A DNA stretch of 64,000 nt from Rana temporaria (Eukaryota > Chordata > Amphibia > Anura > Ranidae), in NCBI RefSeq assembly GCF_905171775.1, contig NC_053489.1:390623483-390687482 (forward strand), given 5' to 3'. Position 1 is the stretch's first letter; every line of letters starts with the position of its first letter. The notes beneath the pieces are model-generated. The model was not told the origin of the DNA. It did not search any database and saw only the letters and a list, made by a program, of their open reading frames with translations. Shown here one piece after another: positions 45,968-57,320 of this stretch. A program made the translations under genes and the position numbers.

Positions 45968-48900
45968 AACCTTACAGCCACGATGAACGAACTTCGCCTA
46001 GAAAATTATACTTTGCGCAACCAAAATTTTGTCCAAGCTAGGGACAGGCCTGAACCTAAGGTCTGCACCCCAGAACCATTTTCAGGAGACCGAAAAATTT
46101 TCCGTCAGTTTATTAGCTCCTGTCGCCTCATGTTTGATTTGCGCCCACGAACCTATTATTCAGACAGGGTTCGCATTCTCACCCTTATCTCCTATTTAAA
46201 GGGAGAACCTAGGCTCTGGGCTGACGCATATCTGCTTGAACATGGTGAATTACTTGGTGCTTTCGAGACCTTTTTGGATGAGATGTCACTTCTATATGAA
46301 GATCCTAATAGGCAGGCAGCTAACAGCGGAAAATAATATTAGGAGCCTTAAACAAGGAAAGAGACCAGTGGAGGAGTTCATATCCGAATTTAAATGTTGG
46401 TGTAGAGAAACTCAGTGGACTGATATATCTTTACGAAACCAATTCAGACTTGGTTTGTCTGAATCCATGAAGGATGAGTTAGCACGTGTGGAACTTCCTG
46501 CAACTCTAGAAGAGCTGATGCATCTTTCACTCACCATAGACCGACGCCTCAGAGAGAGGAAGACTGAAAGAGGCAACACCTACTTACCTCCCCAATTCAG
46601 AAGGTTTAAATCACCACCAAAGGAGGTTCCCATGGAACTGGGAGCTGTCAAGGGCCCTCTGTCACAAGCTGAGAAACAGCGCCGTAGAGCTCATAATCTC
46701 TGTCTATATTGCGCAGCTCCAGATCACTTAGTCTCCACCTGCCCACTCCTAAGGAGGAACATTGAAGGTAACATATCTAATATATGTAGGACCATTCCAC
46801 CCAGAAGTACCACTAATCGTTTCATTTATGTCTCCCTTACCTTACAGTGGGACCAAGATAGAATCACTATCAACGCAATGATCGACACCGGTGCCTGTGG
46901 CAACTTTATTGATTTAAATATTGTGAATGAAAATAAAATTCCCTGTGTGCTTAAACAAAATCCACTCTCTGTCACTTTTATTGATGGTTCTACCTCTTCT
47001 TCTGGCCCAATTTCCTCTCAGACTACACCTCTACTGGTCACTTCTGGGAATAACCATACAGAGACTCTAGTTTTTGATGTTATCCCATCTCCAATATTCC
47101 CAATTGTTCTTGGTCTACCCTGGTTATTATGTCACCAACCAACTTTCCTTTGGTCTAAGCACTCTCTCAATTTAAACTCCACCTTCTGTCAAAATAATTG
47201 TTACCCAAAACATACCATTCTCTCCACAGATGTAAGCTGTAAAGACTTACCTGCTTACATACAGGATTTTTTAGATGTATTCAGTAAAATTAACGCAGAC
47301 ATTCTTCCCCCTCATCGTATATACGACTGCCCTATAGATTTAAATCCAGACTGTCCAATTCATACTGCTCGTATCTATCCGCTCTCACAACCAGAACTTG
47401 AACATCTTAAGCTCTACCTAGACGAAAATCTAAAGAAGTGCTTTATTAGACCTTCCACTTCACCAGCAAGTGCTGCCATGTTCTTCGTCAAAAACAAGGA
47501 TGGATCTTTACGCCCTATCATTGACTACAGAGCCTTAAACACTATTACCATAAAGAATCGATACCCACTCCCTCTCATTCCGGAACTTATCGAACGTCTC
47601 CAAACTTCAAAAATGTTCACAAAACTAGATCTTAGAGGAGCCTACAACCTAATCAGGATTCGTCCAGGAGACGAATGGAAGACCGCTTTCAAAACCCGCT
47701 ATGGACTCTATGAATACACTGTTATGCCATTTGGGTTGTGTAATGCACCCGCGACATTCCAGTGGTTCATAAATGACATCTTTAGAGATTTGCTTGACAT
47801 CTGTGTAGTAATATACCTGGACGATATATTGATTTATTCCGATTCACTTGAAGAACATATCAAACATGTTCGATGGGTTTTAGCTAGGCTTAGAACGCAT
47901 TCTCTATATGCCAAGCTGGAGAAATGCGTTTTCGGCCAGTCTAGCATTTCATTCCTTGGGTACCAAATTACACCTGACGGTATCCAGATGGACCGCTCAA
48001 AGGTGGATTGTATCATCTCTTGGCCAATTCCTCAATCAAGGAAAGCTCTTCAACGATTCCTTGGTTTTTCCAACTACTATCGTAAATTCATAAAAAACTT
48101 CTCAGCTATTGTCAAACCTTTAAGTGCCCTCACCAGCACCAAGACACCCTTTTCCTGGACTAAGGAAGCCCAGGAATCCTTTGACTCTCTTAAACTCTCC
48201 TATACTACAGCCCCAATTTTAGAATTACCTAACCCACAGTATCATTTCACCGTGGAAGTGGATGCCTCCCATTATGCTTTAGGTGCTATTCTTTCACAAC
48301 GTCCAACCCTCTCCGAACCACTCCATCCTGTCGCATTTTACTCCAGGACCCTATCACCTGCGGAAAAAAATTATCCTATTGGAGAAAAGGAACTTCTTGC
48401 AATCAAAGACGCCTTACAAAACTGGAGACATTTATTAGAAGGTTCTACACACCCAATAACCATTCTCACGGATCACCGTAATTTACAACATCTAAAAACA
48501 TGTAAGACACTCTCAGCCCGCCAAGTCAGATGGAGTCTTTTTTTTGACAGGTTTGATTTTTACATTTCCTACAGACCTGGTTCACAAAACGTGAAGGCTG
48601 ACTCTCTTTCACGATTACATGAAGATCAAAACACTGAGATTCCTCCACTCTCTGTTATTCCATCTAATAGATTCATTGGAGTTTACACCTCTTTCAGACA
48701 ATTAATCTCACAATCACGCGCTGCAGATACCACCTCTCTACCAAAGGATCTTACCAAATCTTCAGATGGTGTCTACACTTACAACAACAAAATCTATGTT
48801 CCTCCTAATTTACAACTCCTATTACTTAAACATCTTCATGATTCACCTTTAGCAGGTCACCCTGGGATCAACAAGACTACTCATCTTGTTAAGAGAGACT

Positions 48901-50471
48901 ATTGGTGGCCCAACCTTTCTAAAATGATTTACGACTATGTGACGTCATGTGAGATTTGTGCTCGAAACAAGCATTCCAAGAAACCTCCATTTGGTCTACT
49001 TACATCTATTCCAATACCTAAAAGACCATGGGATGTTTTGTCGATTGACTTTATAGTTGATTTACCTAGATCAAACGGTGCCAATACCATCATGGTCACA
49101 GTAGATCTACTCACGAAGATGGCACATTTCATACCCCTGAGAAAATTACCAACTTCCCTTGAGACAGCAAATGCTTTCATTTCCAATATCCTTAAAATTC
49201 ATGGACTTCCCTCTCAAATAATCTCTGACCGTGGTTCCCAATTCATTTCTAAATTTTGGAAGACCCTCTGTAAAAGTCTACAAATCGACCATCGAATGTC
49301 CACCGCCTACCATCCGCAAACCAACGGTCAAACAGAACGTCTCAATCAGATCCTTGAACAGTATCTAAGATGCTACTGTACACACCTACAAGACGATTGG
49401 TATCAATTACTTCCATTAGCCGAATTCTCATATAACAACTCAACCAGTTCTTCATCCAGATTCACACCTTTTTTCGCCAATTATGGTTTTCACCCAAACA
49501 GTTTACCAACCAACTACCCCCCAAACGCTGTTCCAGCAGTTGATGATTACCTTTCTACTCTTAAAAATACTTTGACTACTCTACGTTCCAACTTGGAGAT
49601 CGCTCAACAAAGACAAAAGAAGAATTATGATGCCCATAGGTCAACACCTCCTGAATATAAGGTTGGGGATTTGGTTTGGCTATCCACACGTAATCTTCAT
49701 TTTAAAATACCCTCAAAGAAGTTAGGCACGCAATTCACGGGACCTTTCCAAATCACCCATTTGATTAACCCTAATGCGGTTAGATTGCTTCTACCCACAG
49801 ACTGGAAAATTCATTCGTCTTTCCATGTCTCTTTAATTAAACCTTATGTTCCTAACCCATTCCCTAACAGGAAACCTTGCCCACCTCCACCTGTGGAAAT
49901 ACTTGGTCAGACGGAATACGAAGTTGAAAAGATCTTAGACTCTAGAAGACGTGCTTCTACCCTTCAATATTTGGTACGATGGAAGGGTTATGATCAAAAC
50001 GATGATTCTTGGGAAAATTCCTCAGACATACATGCCCCTCGCTTAGTAAGACTCTTTCACCAAAGATACCCAGACCGACCATCTCCTTCTGGGAACACCC
50101 GTGGTGCCCCCTTGAGGAGGGGAGTATGTAACATCTTTGATGCTACTTCTCTCATACAGACCCAGATCTGTCCTATTCAGACAGCTGCGCTTGGTTTTGC
50201 AGGTTACCCGCGTCACTTCCGGTGCGCGGACATGTGCGTTCCACGCTGGAACGCGGAAGTGCGACCAGCGTCTCTTCCAATTTTCCCCGCAAATTCGCGG
50301 CTATTTAAACCCCCAGAGATGACGGCAGGGTGTTCTGTTATTTTGTCGGATACCTGCCGTCACCTTGGAACACCCTGCCTACACGCTCCACCTCAGTCGC
50401 CTCCAGAGACCAGTCCTGATCTACAGTCAGCAGCGCTTGGACAGCACAGACCTCAGAGGACTTCTACCTGA
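45968..50471 (+). pseudogene. gypsy gag-pol with chromodomain, one gag frameshift
   Basis: The gag part begins truncated at about 45968 (MNELRLEN), has the PEPFSGDRKIFRQFI capsid motif, and shifts frame by one near 46315. The following 1411-codon frame (46236-50471) contains, in its own numbering: CLYCAAPDHLVSTC zinc knuckle (156-169), protease IDTGA (D217), RT with YLDD (527-530), RNase H, the HHCC integrase finger (about 865-905), catalytic D938, D998 and E1034 (DD35E spacing), and a chromodomain (about 1227-1270, YEVEKIL and LVRWKGY). The frame runs on for over 110 codons into the LTR, which is probably not part of the protein. The chromodomain is thought to guide integration to modified histones. 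Confidence 0.88.
50111..50126 (+). other. polypurine tract of the gypsy element
   Basis: GAGGAGGGGAGTA immediately precedes the LTR start TGTAACATC. This is the plus-strand primer position in LTR retrotransposons. Confidence 0.75.
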
Positions 50472-51073
50472 CATCCACTGATCCTTTCATTACATCTTCA
50501 CTGCTGACAATCTCTATACAGACAGGATCTTAATCCCCATGGACTACTGCTCTCAGCAGAACCGCAAGTATCTTTGATAATCAATCTGTTCAACTGTCAG
50601 TATTATCACTAGTTGCTTAACCCATGGACTACTGCTCTCAGCATAACCTCAAGTATCTTGGTATATAATCTAATTTCCTATCAACATTGATACTAGTTAC
50701 ATTGGTGATTTCTGTGGTCTCACATTACATATGTCTCATGATATAAATGGACTATACCTATATCTATGATCCACTCTATTGTGAAGTAACAATATAGTTT
50801 CTATCTATTGAGGATCTATATGCACTAATATCAATATCTCAATATCCGCTTAATAGTCCACATAAAAGAGTATACTCATTATTCCTTCCTTTTCAGCTTA
50901 TGAGGTAATAAGCTAGTTTGAGTTGGTATCGGTTAGAGGATATGATGAATTAACCCCAAACTTTCTAAACTAAATTGAGAGTGACCTGGTGGTTAGACCT
51001 GACAAGCCTCTGCAGCTGCGGTCCATACACAATAAATAACATTCCACGGCAGTAAATAAAAACAATCCTTACA
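50127..51073 (+). repeat. 3' LTR of the gypsy element
   Basis: Starts TGTAACATC and ends CCTTACA (947 bp). A GGCTATTTAAACCCC TATA-like box lies at about 50299-50313, and CACAATAAATAAC at 51029-51041 gives a poly(A) signal. Two copies of GGACTACTGCTCTCAGCA occur at about 50539 and 50624. This is the only LTR in direct orientation. Confidence 0.8.
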
Positions 51074-51360
51074 AGGATGGACCAAATCCAAACTTCCCCA
51101 GAGCGTACCAGAGATAGTCCCACTCCAGACTATCAAAGGCCTTGGTGGCATCCAATGATAGGATAGATCTATATCCCGTATTCTCCGTTGGGGTCTGTAA
51201 ATTTAAATACAACCTTCTAATATTCATACTCGTGGACCTGTTTGGAATAAATCCAGATTGGTCTGGGCGTATAAGTTTCTGAATGTGTTTATTTATTCTC
51301 GTTGCCAACACCTTGGCCAGAATTTTAACATCTGAGCATAGCAGTGATATCGGTCTATAG

Positions 51361-53273
51361 CAGGCATCACTAAATGGCGGACCGCGGTCCGGTTCCGGCC
51401 CCAGTAGCCATACTACCCGGACCGCAGCCTCGCCAAATAGTTTGCCTGACTGTTCCACTCCTCACCCCGCCGCTGGCTCGCCCGCCTGCTGCTATGTTCA
51501 CATAGCAGCAGGCATGCCGCGCACAGGTTTGTCTGTCCCTCGGATCGCTGCACTGCACCCGCCATCCACCTGTGTTGTTTACACAAGATGAGAAGCGCGG
51601 CCACTCTGAACAAAGGGCAGGACTTTTTAAGTTAAGACGTGCGTGATTGGTTGCTATGCAGCGGGGCGGTCCTAGCAATCAATCACTCACCTTGAACTTG
51701 TCCCACTCATTGTCCAGAGCGGCCGCGCTGCACATCTTGTGTAAATAAGGTAGGGTTCTGTGGGGAGGGGGAAATGCTGTGCTGTGCTGCTATGAGGACA
51801 GAAGTCTGCTATCTAGGGGGTCTGTAAGGGGGGACCCAGTCTATAAGAGGGGGACCCAGTCTGTAAGGGTTACCAGTCTGATGGAGGGGGACCCAGTCTG
51901 TAAGGGGGGACCAGTCTGATGGAGGGGGACCCAGTCTGTAAGGGGGGACCAGTCTGATGGAGGGGGACCCAGTCCGATGGAGGGGGACCCAATCTGTAAG
52001 GGGGGACCAGTTTGATGGAGGGGGACCCAGTCTGATGGTGGGGGACCCAGTCTGATGGAGGACAGAGGTTTGCTATCTAGGGGGTCTGTAAGGGGGTACC
52101 CAGTCTATGAGGGGGACCCAGTCTGTAAGGGTGACCAGTCTGATGGAGGGGGACCCAGTCTGTAAGGGGGGACCAGTCTGATGGAAGGGGACCCAGTCTG
52201 ATGGAGGGGGACCCAGTCTGTAAGGGGGGACCAGTCTGATGGAGGGGGACCCAGTCTGTAAGGGGGGACCAGTCTGATGGAGGGGGACCCAGTCTGATGG
52301 AGGGGGACCCAGTCTGTAAGGGGGGACCAGTCTGATGGAGGGGGACCCAGTCTGTAAGGGGGGACCAGTCTGATTGTGGGGGACCCAGTCTGATGGAGGG
52401 GGACCCAGTCTGTAAGGGGGGACCAGTCTGATGGAGGGGGACCCAGTCTGATGGAGGGGGACCCAGTCTGTAAGGGGGGACCAGTCTGATTGTGGGGGAC
52501 CCAGTCTGTAAGGGGGGGCCAGTCTGATGGAGGGGGACCCAGTCTGATGGAGGGGGATCCAGTCGGATGGTGGGGGACCCAGTCTGATGGAGGGGGACCC
52601 AGTCTGTAAGGGGGGACCAGTCTGATGGAGGGGGACCCAGTCTGTAAGGGGGGACCAGTCTGATGGAGGGGGACCCAGTCTGATGGAGGGGGACCCAGTC
52701 TGTAAGGGGGGACCAGTCTGATGGAGGGGGACCCAGTCTGTAAGGGGGGACCAGTCTGATGGAGGGGGACCCAGTCCGATGGAGGGGGACCCAGTCTGTA
52801 AGGGGGGACCAGTCTGATGGAGGGGGACCCAGTCTGATGGTGGGGGACCCAGTCTGATGGAGGACAGAAGTTTGCTATCTAGGGGGTCTGTAAGGGGGTA
52901 CCCAGTCTATGAGGGGGACCCAGTCTGTAAGGGTGACCAGTCTGATGGAGGGGGACCCAGTCTGTAAGGGGGGACCAGTCTGATGGAAGGGGACCCAGTC
53001 TGATGGAGGGGGACCCAGTCTGTAAGGGGGGACCAGTCTGATGGAGGGGGACCCAGTCTGTAAGGGGGGACCAGTCTGATGGAGGGGGACCCAGTCTGAT
53101 GGAGGGGGACCCAGTCTGTAAGGGGGGGCCCAGTCTGTAAGAGGGGGGGGGACCCAGTCTGTAAGAGGGGGACCAGTCTGTGATGGGGAGAGGACCAGTC
53201 TGTGACACTCGGACCTCCGCTAGAAGAAAAATGTTCTGACCGGACCCCTGTGAATTTTAATTCACTACCCCTG
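51361..53273. mobile_element. hAT element (Charlie-like ends) with a minisatellite, inside L1-C
   Basis: Left end CAGGCATCACTAAATGGCGG, right end AATTCACTACCCCTG, flanked by GTCTATAG and GTCTATAA (51353-51360, 53274-53281). GGACCGCGGTCCGG near the left and TGACCGGACCCC near the right are subterminal. It splits the L1 block SYRPISLL exactly, which confirms the boundaries. No transposase. Confidence 0.85.
51820..53200. repeat. minisatellite, alternating 19-20 bp units
   Basis: Alternating GGGGACCCAGTCTGTAAG and GGGGGACCAGTCTGATGGA units, about seventy half-units. A higher-order repeat is visible: the segment starting TTTGCTATCTAGGGGGTCTG occurs near 51806, 52067 and 52871 followed by similar unit orders. 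It is contained in the hAT element. Confidence 0.9.
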
Positions 53274-54840
53274 GTCTATAAGATGATGTATCTAGCTGAT
53301 CCTTTCCTTCTTTCTGGAACACTATAATAGTTGCTTCTAGCATTGAGGGGGGTAGCCTTCCTCCTTCTATCGCCAAGTTCAACACTTTTAATAATTCCGG
53401 AAGCAACACCTCACCATATTGTTTATAAATCTCCGCTGGTAGGCCATCTGGCCCTGGAGACTTTTGATTGGAAAGACCTTTAACTGCCTGTTGTAATTCC
53501 AATAACGTAATTGGGGCTTCTAGCGCATTGCTATCCTCCTCCGATAGAACTGGGTTTCCTATTTCTCAAAAAAAATCCTCCTTTTGCCCCTTTACATCCC
53601 CCCTTTTTGATTTATATAGATCTTTATAATAGGCTGCAAATGTGTCCACTATTATAGATGTTTCAGACGATATCTCTCCTCCTGACATCCTAACTGCAGG
53701 GATATTAGAAGGTGCCGCATTCGTTTTTGCTAGGAGGGCCAATGTGTGACCCACCCTTTCCCCTTCCGTAAAAGCGCTCTGCTCTTGGAATAGGCGCTTA
53801 TTTTCAACTTTCTTATTTACCACCAACCTATATTCCTGCTGCTTCTCCAACCATTTCCTTTGTCTAATCAGTGTTGGATCTTCCACATATTGCTTTTCTG
53901 CCTCCAGAACTTCTCCCCTGATTTTCTCTTCCCATTCCCTAGAGTTCCTCTTAATCTTAGCTACCTGCTGGATCAACATGCCTCTGAGAAACGCCTTCAG
54001 GGCATCCCACACTACTCCCTCTGGTGCCGTCCCTGAATTAAAGTTAAAAAATTCTCTTAGTTTGATTCCTATTTCCTCTGGCTTCCCCATCACCTCTAGC
54101 CAGAAGGGACTTATTTTCCAATTACTTGGAGAACATTTTTTCCCTGTTCTCAGCGATAGCACCAGAGGAGAGTGATCGGAGACCCCTCTTGGATAATAAG
54201 ATATTTTACTAATTGCCTGTAAACTTGCATAATTTCCCAAGGCCATATCTATTCTTGATAATGTGGAGTATGAACTTGAGAAACAGGAATACTGCCGCTC
54301 ATCTGGGTGTTTCACCCTTCAAATGTCCCACCACCCAACTTCTTCCAGAAATTGATTTAAATGCCCTTCTCCCACCCCTGAACTCCGTGTCCCAGATGGA
54401 AATCTATCCATCGTTCCATTTAGTACCATATTTAGATCTCCAACCACTAATACCGGAATGTTTTCCTTGTTTACCACAAATTCCATTAGCTTATACAGAA
54501 TCTCCATTTTAAAGGGTGGGGGTATATAGATATTAGCCAGTACATATGGTGCATTTTCTATCAAACAGTGCACACAAATATAACGGCCCAGTTCATCTAT
54601 TCTTGACTCTTTACATACGAATGTCACGCCTCTTTTTATCATTATGCTCACTCCTCTAGAATAAGAAGAGTGAACAGAATGGTACTGGCTTTGATATTTT
54701 TTATTGACCAATTTTAACTTAGTTTCTTCTTCTTCAAATGGGTCTCTTGAATACATAGCACCTCTACCCCAATACCACTCTAGAGTGGAGAAGATTGCGG
54801 CTTTTTTAGCTGGATCCCCCATCCCCGGACATTCCAAGAG

Positions 54841-55382
54841 CCTATATTTATCATTTTAGGTCCCATACCCAACATCATGAACAAGGTTTAAAAAAAAAAG
54901 GAAAGATTTCCCATGGGGACCTGGATTTCCCGAACTGTCAGGTCAAATAATCGGGTAGAGAAGTAGAAAAGTGAATACAGTTTACCATTGTAGCCGGAGA
55001 AAAAACATTTCGAACAAAGAAATAAAAGACCCCTGATATCATGGAGGGGAAAAAAAAAACAAAAGAAAAAATATGTACCATTTTTAAATGTGCCTAGAGA
55101 TAAAAAAAACTTTAAATGTACATTCAAGTAAGTTCCCTTTACTTGTGCTTGATAAGTGATACTCGTAATCTGATACAACTTTACCCCACCCTCCCCCCCT
55201 TCCCACCAACCCTCCTCCCCCTTTCGCCCCTCCCCCCTGGCCTATCTAGGCCTACCCTTGGGGCTATACATGTGACCTCTCCCTTCCATCCTTCCCTTAC
55301 GTTACCCTTACCATCCATATCTGTCGTGATCCCACGTGATCCCCTCCCCAACACTCGCCCCTAAACAAACACACACACAAGC
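54841..55382. other. L1-C upstream region, no coding
   Basis: Long A and T runs and a C-rich tract (55183-55240) on +. It corresponds to the spacer upstream of ORF2. ORF1 is not found, so the L1 is probably 5'-truncated or cut by the LTR element at 55383. Confidence 0.45.
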
Positions 55383-57255
55383 AGGGCCAAGCTGAGACAG
55401 AGACCTTGTTTTGCTACTAACAATCTGGATCAGAGTTTAACTACACTCTGATCTACCCTTAAATTTAACTAGCACCAGTACTATAAAGTACATAGGTGCT
55501 ACACACTCCCCCTACCTGAATAGACACTGTCCTCATTGTCCCAAGAGAGGGTATTCACTCCTGAATACCCGACCTGAATCTGCATAACAATAGAAAATGA
55601 CAGTAGAAAGAAGAGAATAGAAAAATCCAAAACGTTTTTAAAACATTATTATATAAACATTTATGTACAGTGATGCATAGAAATTTCCACAATCCTTATT
55701 ATCTATTCTGCCCCATTCTCCGACAGATGTTAATAGCAGGTAAAACCACCTGCAGAATAAAATTGGAAGAAACCAAAACATATGTACAGACATACATTAA
55801 CTATTATAAATTTTTTGTCCCTGAGGGGTGAATTGGAACTGCACCTCCCGCCAATAAGGTGAAACTCCCTTTCCTCCCAGAGAGACGCATCATCAAAAAA
55901 AAACTGGATATATATAGTCGCTAAGATTGGAAGTGAAACTGCACCCTCTCGTCAGAGAGTGAAATCTCCCTTCCTCCCAAAGAGATATTAACAAGTGCTG
56001 AGACATATAAAATCACAATAATCATATTTATATTATTATTTTTTTCCTCTGCTGCAAGGCTAAAGAAGAAAACATGGTTATGTACAAGAGTTCTCTGCGC
56101 TGGTAGAAGTTGCAGAACATTGCCCCTAGTGGTCAGCTCGCTGGTACTACCAGAATAAGGCTGTCCATTGCTCACTCAGAACAATCAGTAAGAAAAGAGA
56201 GATATAAAAAAACTGTCTCTTCTCCTTCTTTATTTTTCCTGGTGCTGTGAAGAAGCTGGCAAGATCCTATCCTTACTAACTTATCAAACCCCCCGAAGTT
56301 CTGCACAAACAACAAAGTGTGGATACGGTGGAATGAAAACAAAAACTGTAAAGGGGCAACAGTTCTTGTCCGTATCTTCTTTAGAGCAAACAGCAAAGGT
56401 GAAAACGCAGGCATGGGTCCTACTTATAGAACCGTGGATCCGGCAGAGTGACAATGTCCTCTCGGTAATTTGTAGTGACAGAGAAAACTTGATCCACTTT
56501 CCTGGGACATTTGAGAACCACTCTATCGCTGAAGATGTATCGGCCAGGGCTCCAGTCTCTTAAGCAATCTTTGAACTGTTGACCAACACAGACGAATGCA
56601 TACTCCGTATTGCAGTGAATCTTTGGTACATTCAAACGCTCCCAAATTGCATCCTGGTACCAGTCCTCACTGAGCTTTTCAATTTCAGGCATGAGGGCTG
56701 GAGGCACATAAGGATATTCACACCCGTAATCAGTGGCCACCTTTCTCATAACAATGCGTTGTAGGCGGGTCAGTTTAGGCAAGGTACGGGGGTCTCCACG
56801 GCCTTGTAGCACGATAGCGTCAGGAGCTCTCTTCAATACAGGCAGAAGAGCAGGCATAGGGTTAGCGACACTGGTGCTCGGCACTCCAACTTTCCATGTT
56901 AACTGGGGAAGCCCTGCAAAATGTGTGGCATGGCCTAAAGGTGGGTGCCACACTGGACGAAGAAGACCCAGAGCCAATGGCATCTGCCCCATAAATACCC
57001 CTCTCCAGCATGCACAGCGAGGACAAACCCTCGTGATTGGCTGCTGGGAAAGAGCACCCAAACCTTGACTCCACTGCTGCCACCTGCAGCACCGGGGATG
57101 GAAGAACACCCCAGTACAGCAGAATGGGCTCACAGCACAGCCAAGCTGAGACATAGACCGTGTTTTGCTACTAGCAATCTGGATCAGAGTTTAACTACAC
57201 TCTGATCTACCCTTAAATTTAACTAGCACCAATACTATAAAGTACATAGGCGCTA
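55383..57255 (-). mobile_element. small non-autonomous LTR element with host-like ORF
   Basis: Two direct copies of about 125 bp start TGTAGCACCTATGTACTTTA (minus strand, at 55509) and TGTAGCGCCTATGTACTTTA (57255). The inner boundary of the 55509 copy is preceded on the minus strand by a purine tract CAGGTAGGGGGAG, as for a 3' LTR. After the 57255 copy come CCAATCACGAGG and GGGTATTTATGGGG, a likely promoter of the longer 5' LTR. No reverse transcriptase, protease or integrase is seen. The 3' LTR looks truncated, and no target duplication was found. Confidence 0.55.
56420..57154 (-). CDS. ORF inside LTR element; C-terminal two thirds host-like, unrecognised
   Basis: Open from an ATG at 57154 to TAG at 56422-56420 (244 residues). 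The first 75-80 residues overlap the LTR promoter region and are probably not translated as such; the in-frame ATG at residue 99 (NPMPALLP) is a more plausible start. The rest reads like a normal vertebrate protein: PKLTRLQRIVMRKVATDYGC, YPYVPPALMPEIEKLSEDWY, GRYIFSDRVVLKCPRK and a PDPRFYK end. There is no transposon domain, no frameshift, and an AATAAA lies about 190 bases after the stop (56234-56229), as in a cDNA-derived insert. I do not recognise the family and give no function. Alternatives are a processed copy lodged between two LTRs, or an LTR-encoded accessory protein. Confidence 0.5.
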   Translation of the reverse strand: MSQLGCAVSPFCCTGVFFHPRCCRWQQWSQGLGALSQQPITRVCPRCACWRGVFMGQMPLALGLLRPVWHPPLGHATHFAGLPQLTWKVGVPSTSVANPMPALLPVLKRAPDAIVLQGRGDPRTLPKLTRLQRIVMRKVATDYGCEYPYVPPALMPEIEKLSEDWYQDAIWERLNVPKIHCNTEYAFVCVGQQFKDCLRDWSPGRYIFSDRVVLKCPRKVDQVFSVTTNYREDIVTLPDPRFYK

Positions 57256-57257
57256 CA

Positions 57258-57320
57258 TACAGTATATACAGTACTGTGTAAAAGTTTTAGGCAGGTGTTT
57301 AAGAATGCTTTCTAAGAGCC
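57258..57320. mobile_element. Tc1/mariner-like terminal fragment
   Basis: CAGTACTGTGTAAAAGTTTT followed by AGGCAGGTGT resembles the terminal repeat of Tc1-like elements of fish and frogs. The opposite end and transposase were not found. Confidence 0.45.

Larger units (their letters stand above)
45663..51073 (+). mobile_element. Ty3/gypsy chromovirus with inverted U5 ends
   Basis: Flanked by a 5 bp duplication AGGAT (45658-45662 and 51074-51078), the mark of integrase. The right end is a full LTR (50127-51073) after a purine tract. The left end is not an LTR in direct orientation: it begins TGTAAGGATTG, the inverse of the LTR end CAATCCTTACA, and is the inverse of the last 305 bp of the LTR. 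It then joins directly to gag. The 5' LTR, primer-binding site and gag start are absent. The coding part is otherwise nearly intact. Confidence 0.85.
43796..54840 (-). pseudogene. L1-C ORF2: endonuclease, RT and CCHC region, in pieces
   Basis: Begins at about 54840 with a SWNVRGMGDPAKK-like start; the QETH block is frameshifted near 54740; VLANIYIPPP and VLVVGDLNMVLNG follow, then RGVSDHSPLVLSLR (54180) with the catalytic SDH. RT: KSPGPDGLPAEIYKQYGEVL (53450), SSYRP at 53280 continuing as RPISLLCSDVKILAKVLATR at 51360, DQSGFIPNRSTSMN, LSLDATKAFDSLEWDYLW (51150); after the gypsy element, LERGTRQGCPLSPLLFALAI (45560), then ALYADEILLFLG (the second Asp of YADD reads Glu, 45440). The C-terminus has KCPRCQNTGDLIHMMWKCP (44170). 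Confidence 0.8.
43571..55370 (-). mobile_element. Tx1-like L1 (L1-C) split by gypsy and hAT insertions
   Basis: The minus strand carries ORF2 from about 54840 to 43796 in four pieces: endonuclease and linker (54840-53566), RT start (53502-53274), RT middle (51360-51079), and RT end plus C-terminus (45657-43796). A hAT element fills 51361-53273 and a gypsy element 45663-51073. Removing them restores the reading order. The 3' UTR includes a C run at 43700-43718. Sequence upstream of ORF2 (54841-55370) is non-coding, and ORF1 is absent. Confidence 0.75.

Noticed and set aside
45663..51073. DIRS-type element because of inverted termini
   Set aside because: The element encodes a DDE integrase, not a tyrosine recombinase, has a 5 bp target duplication, and the right terminus is a complete ordinary LTR after a purine tract.
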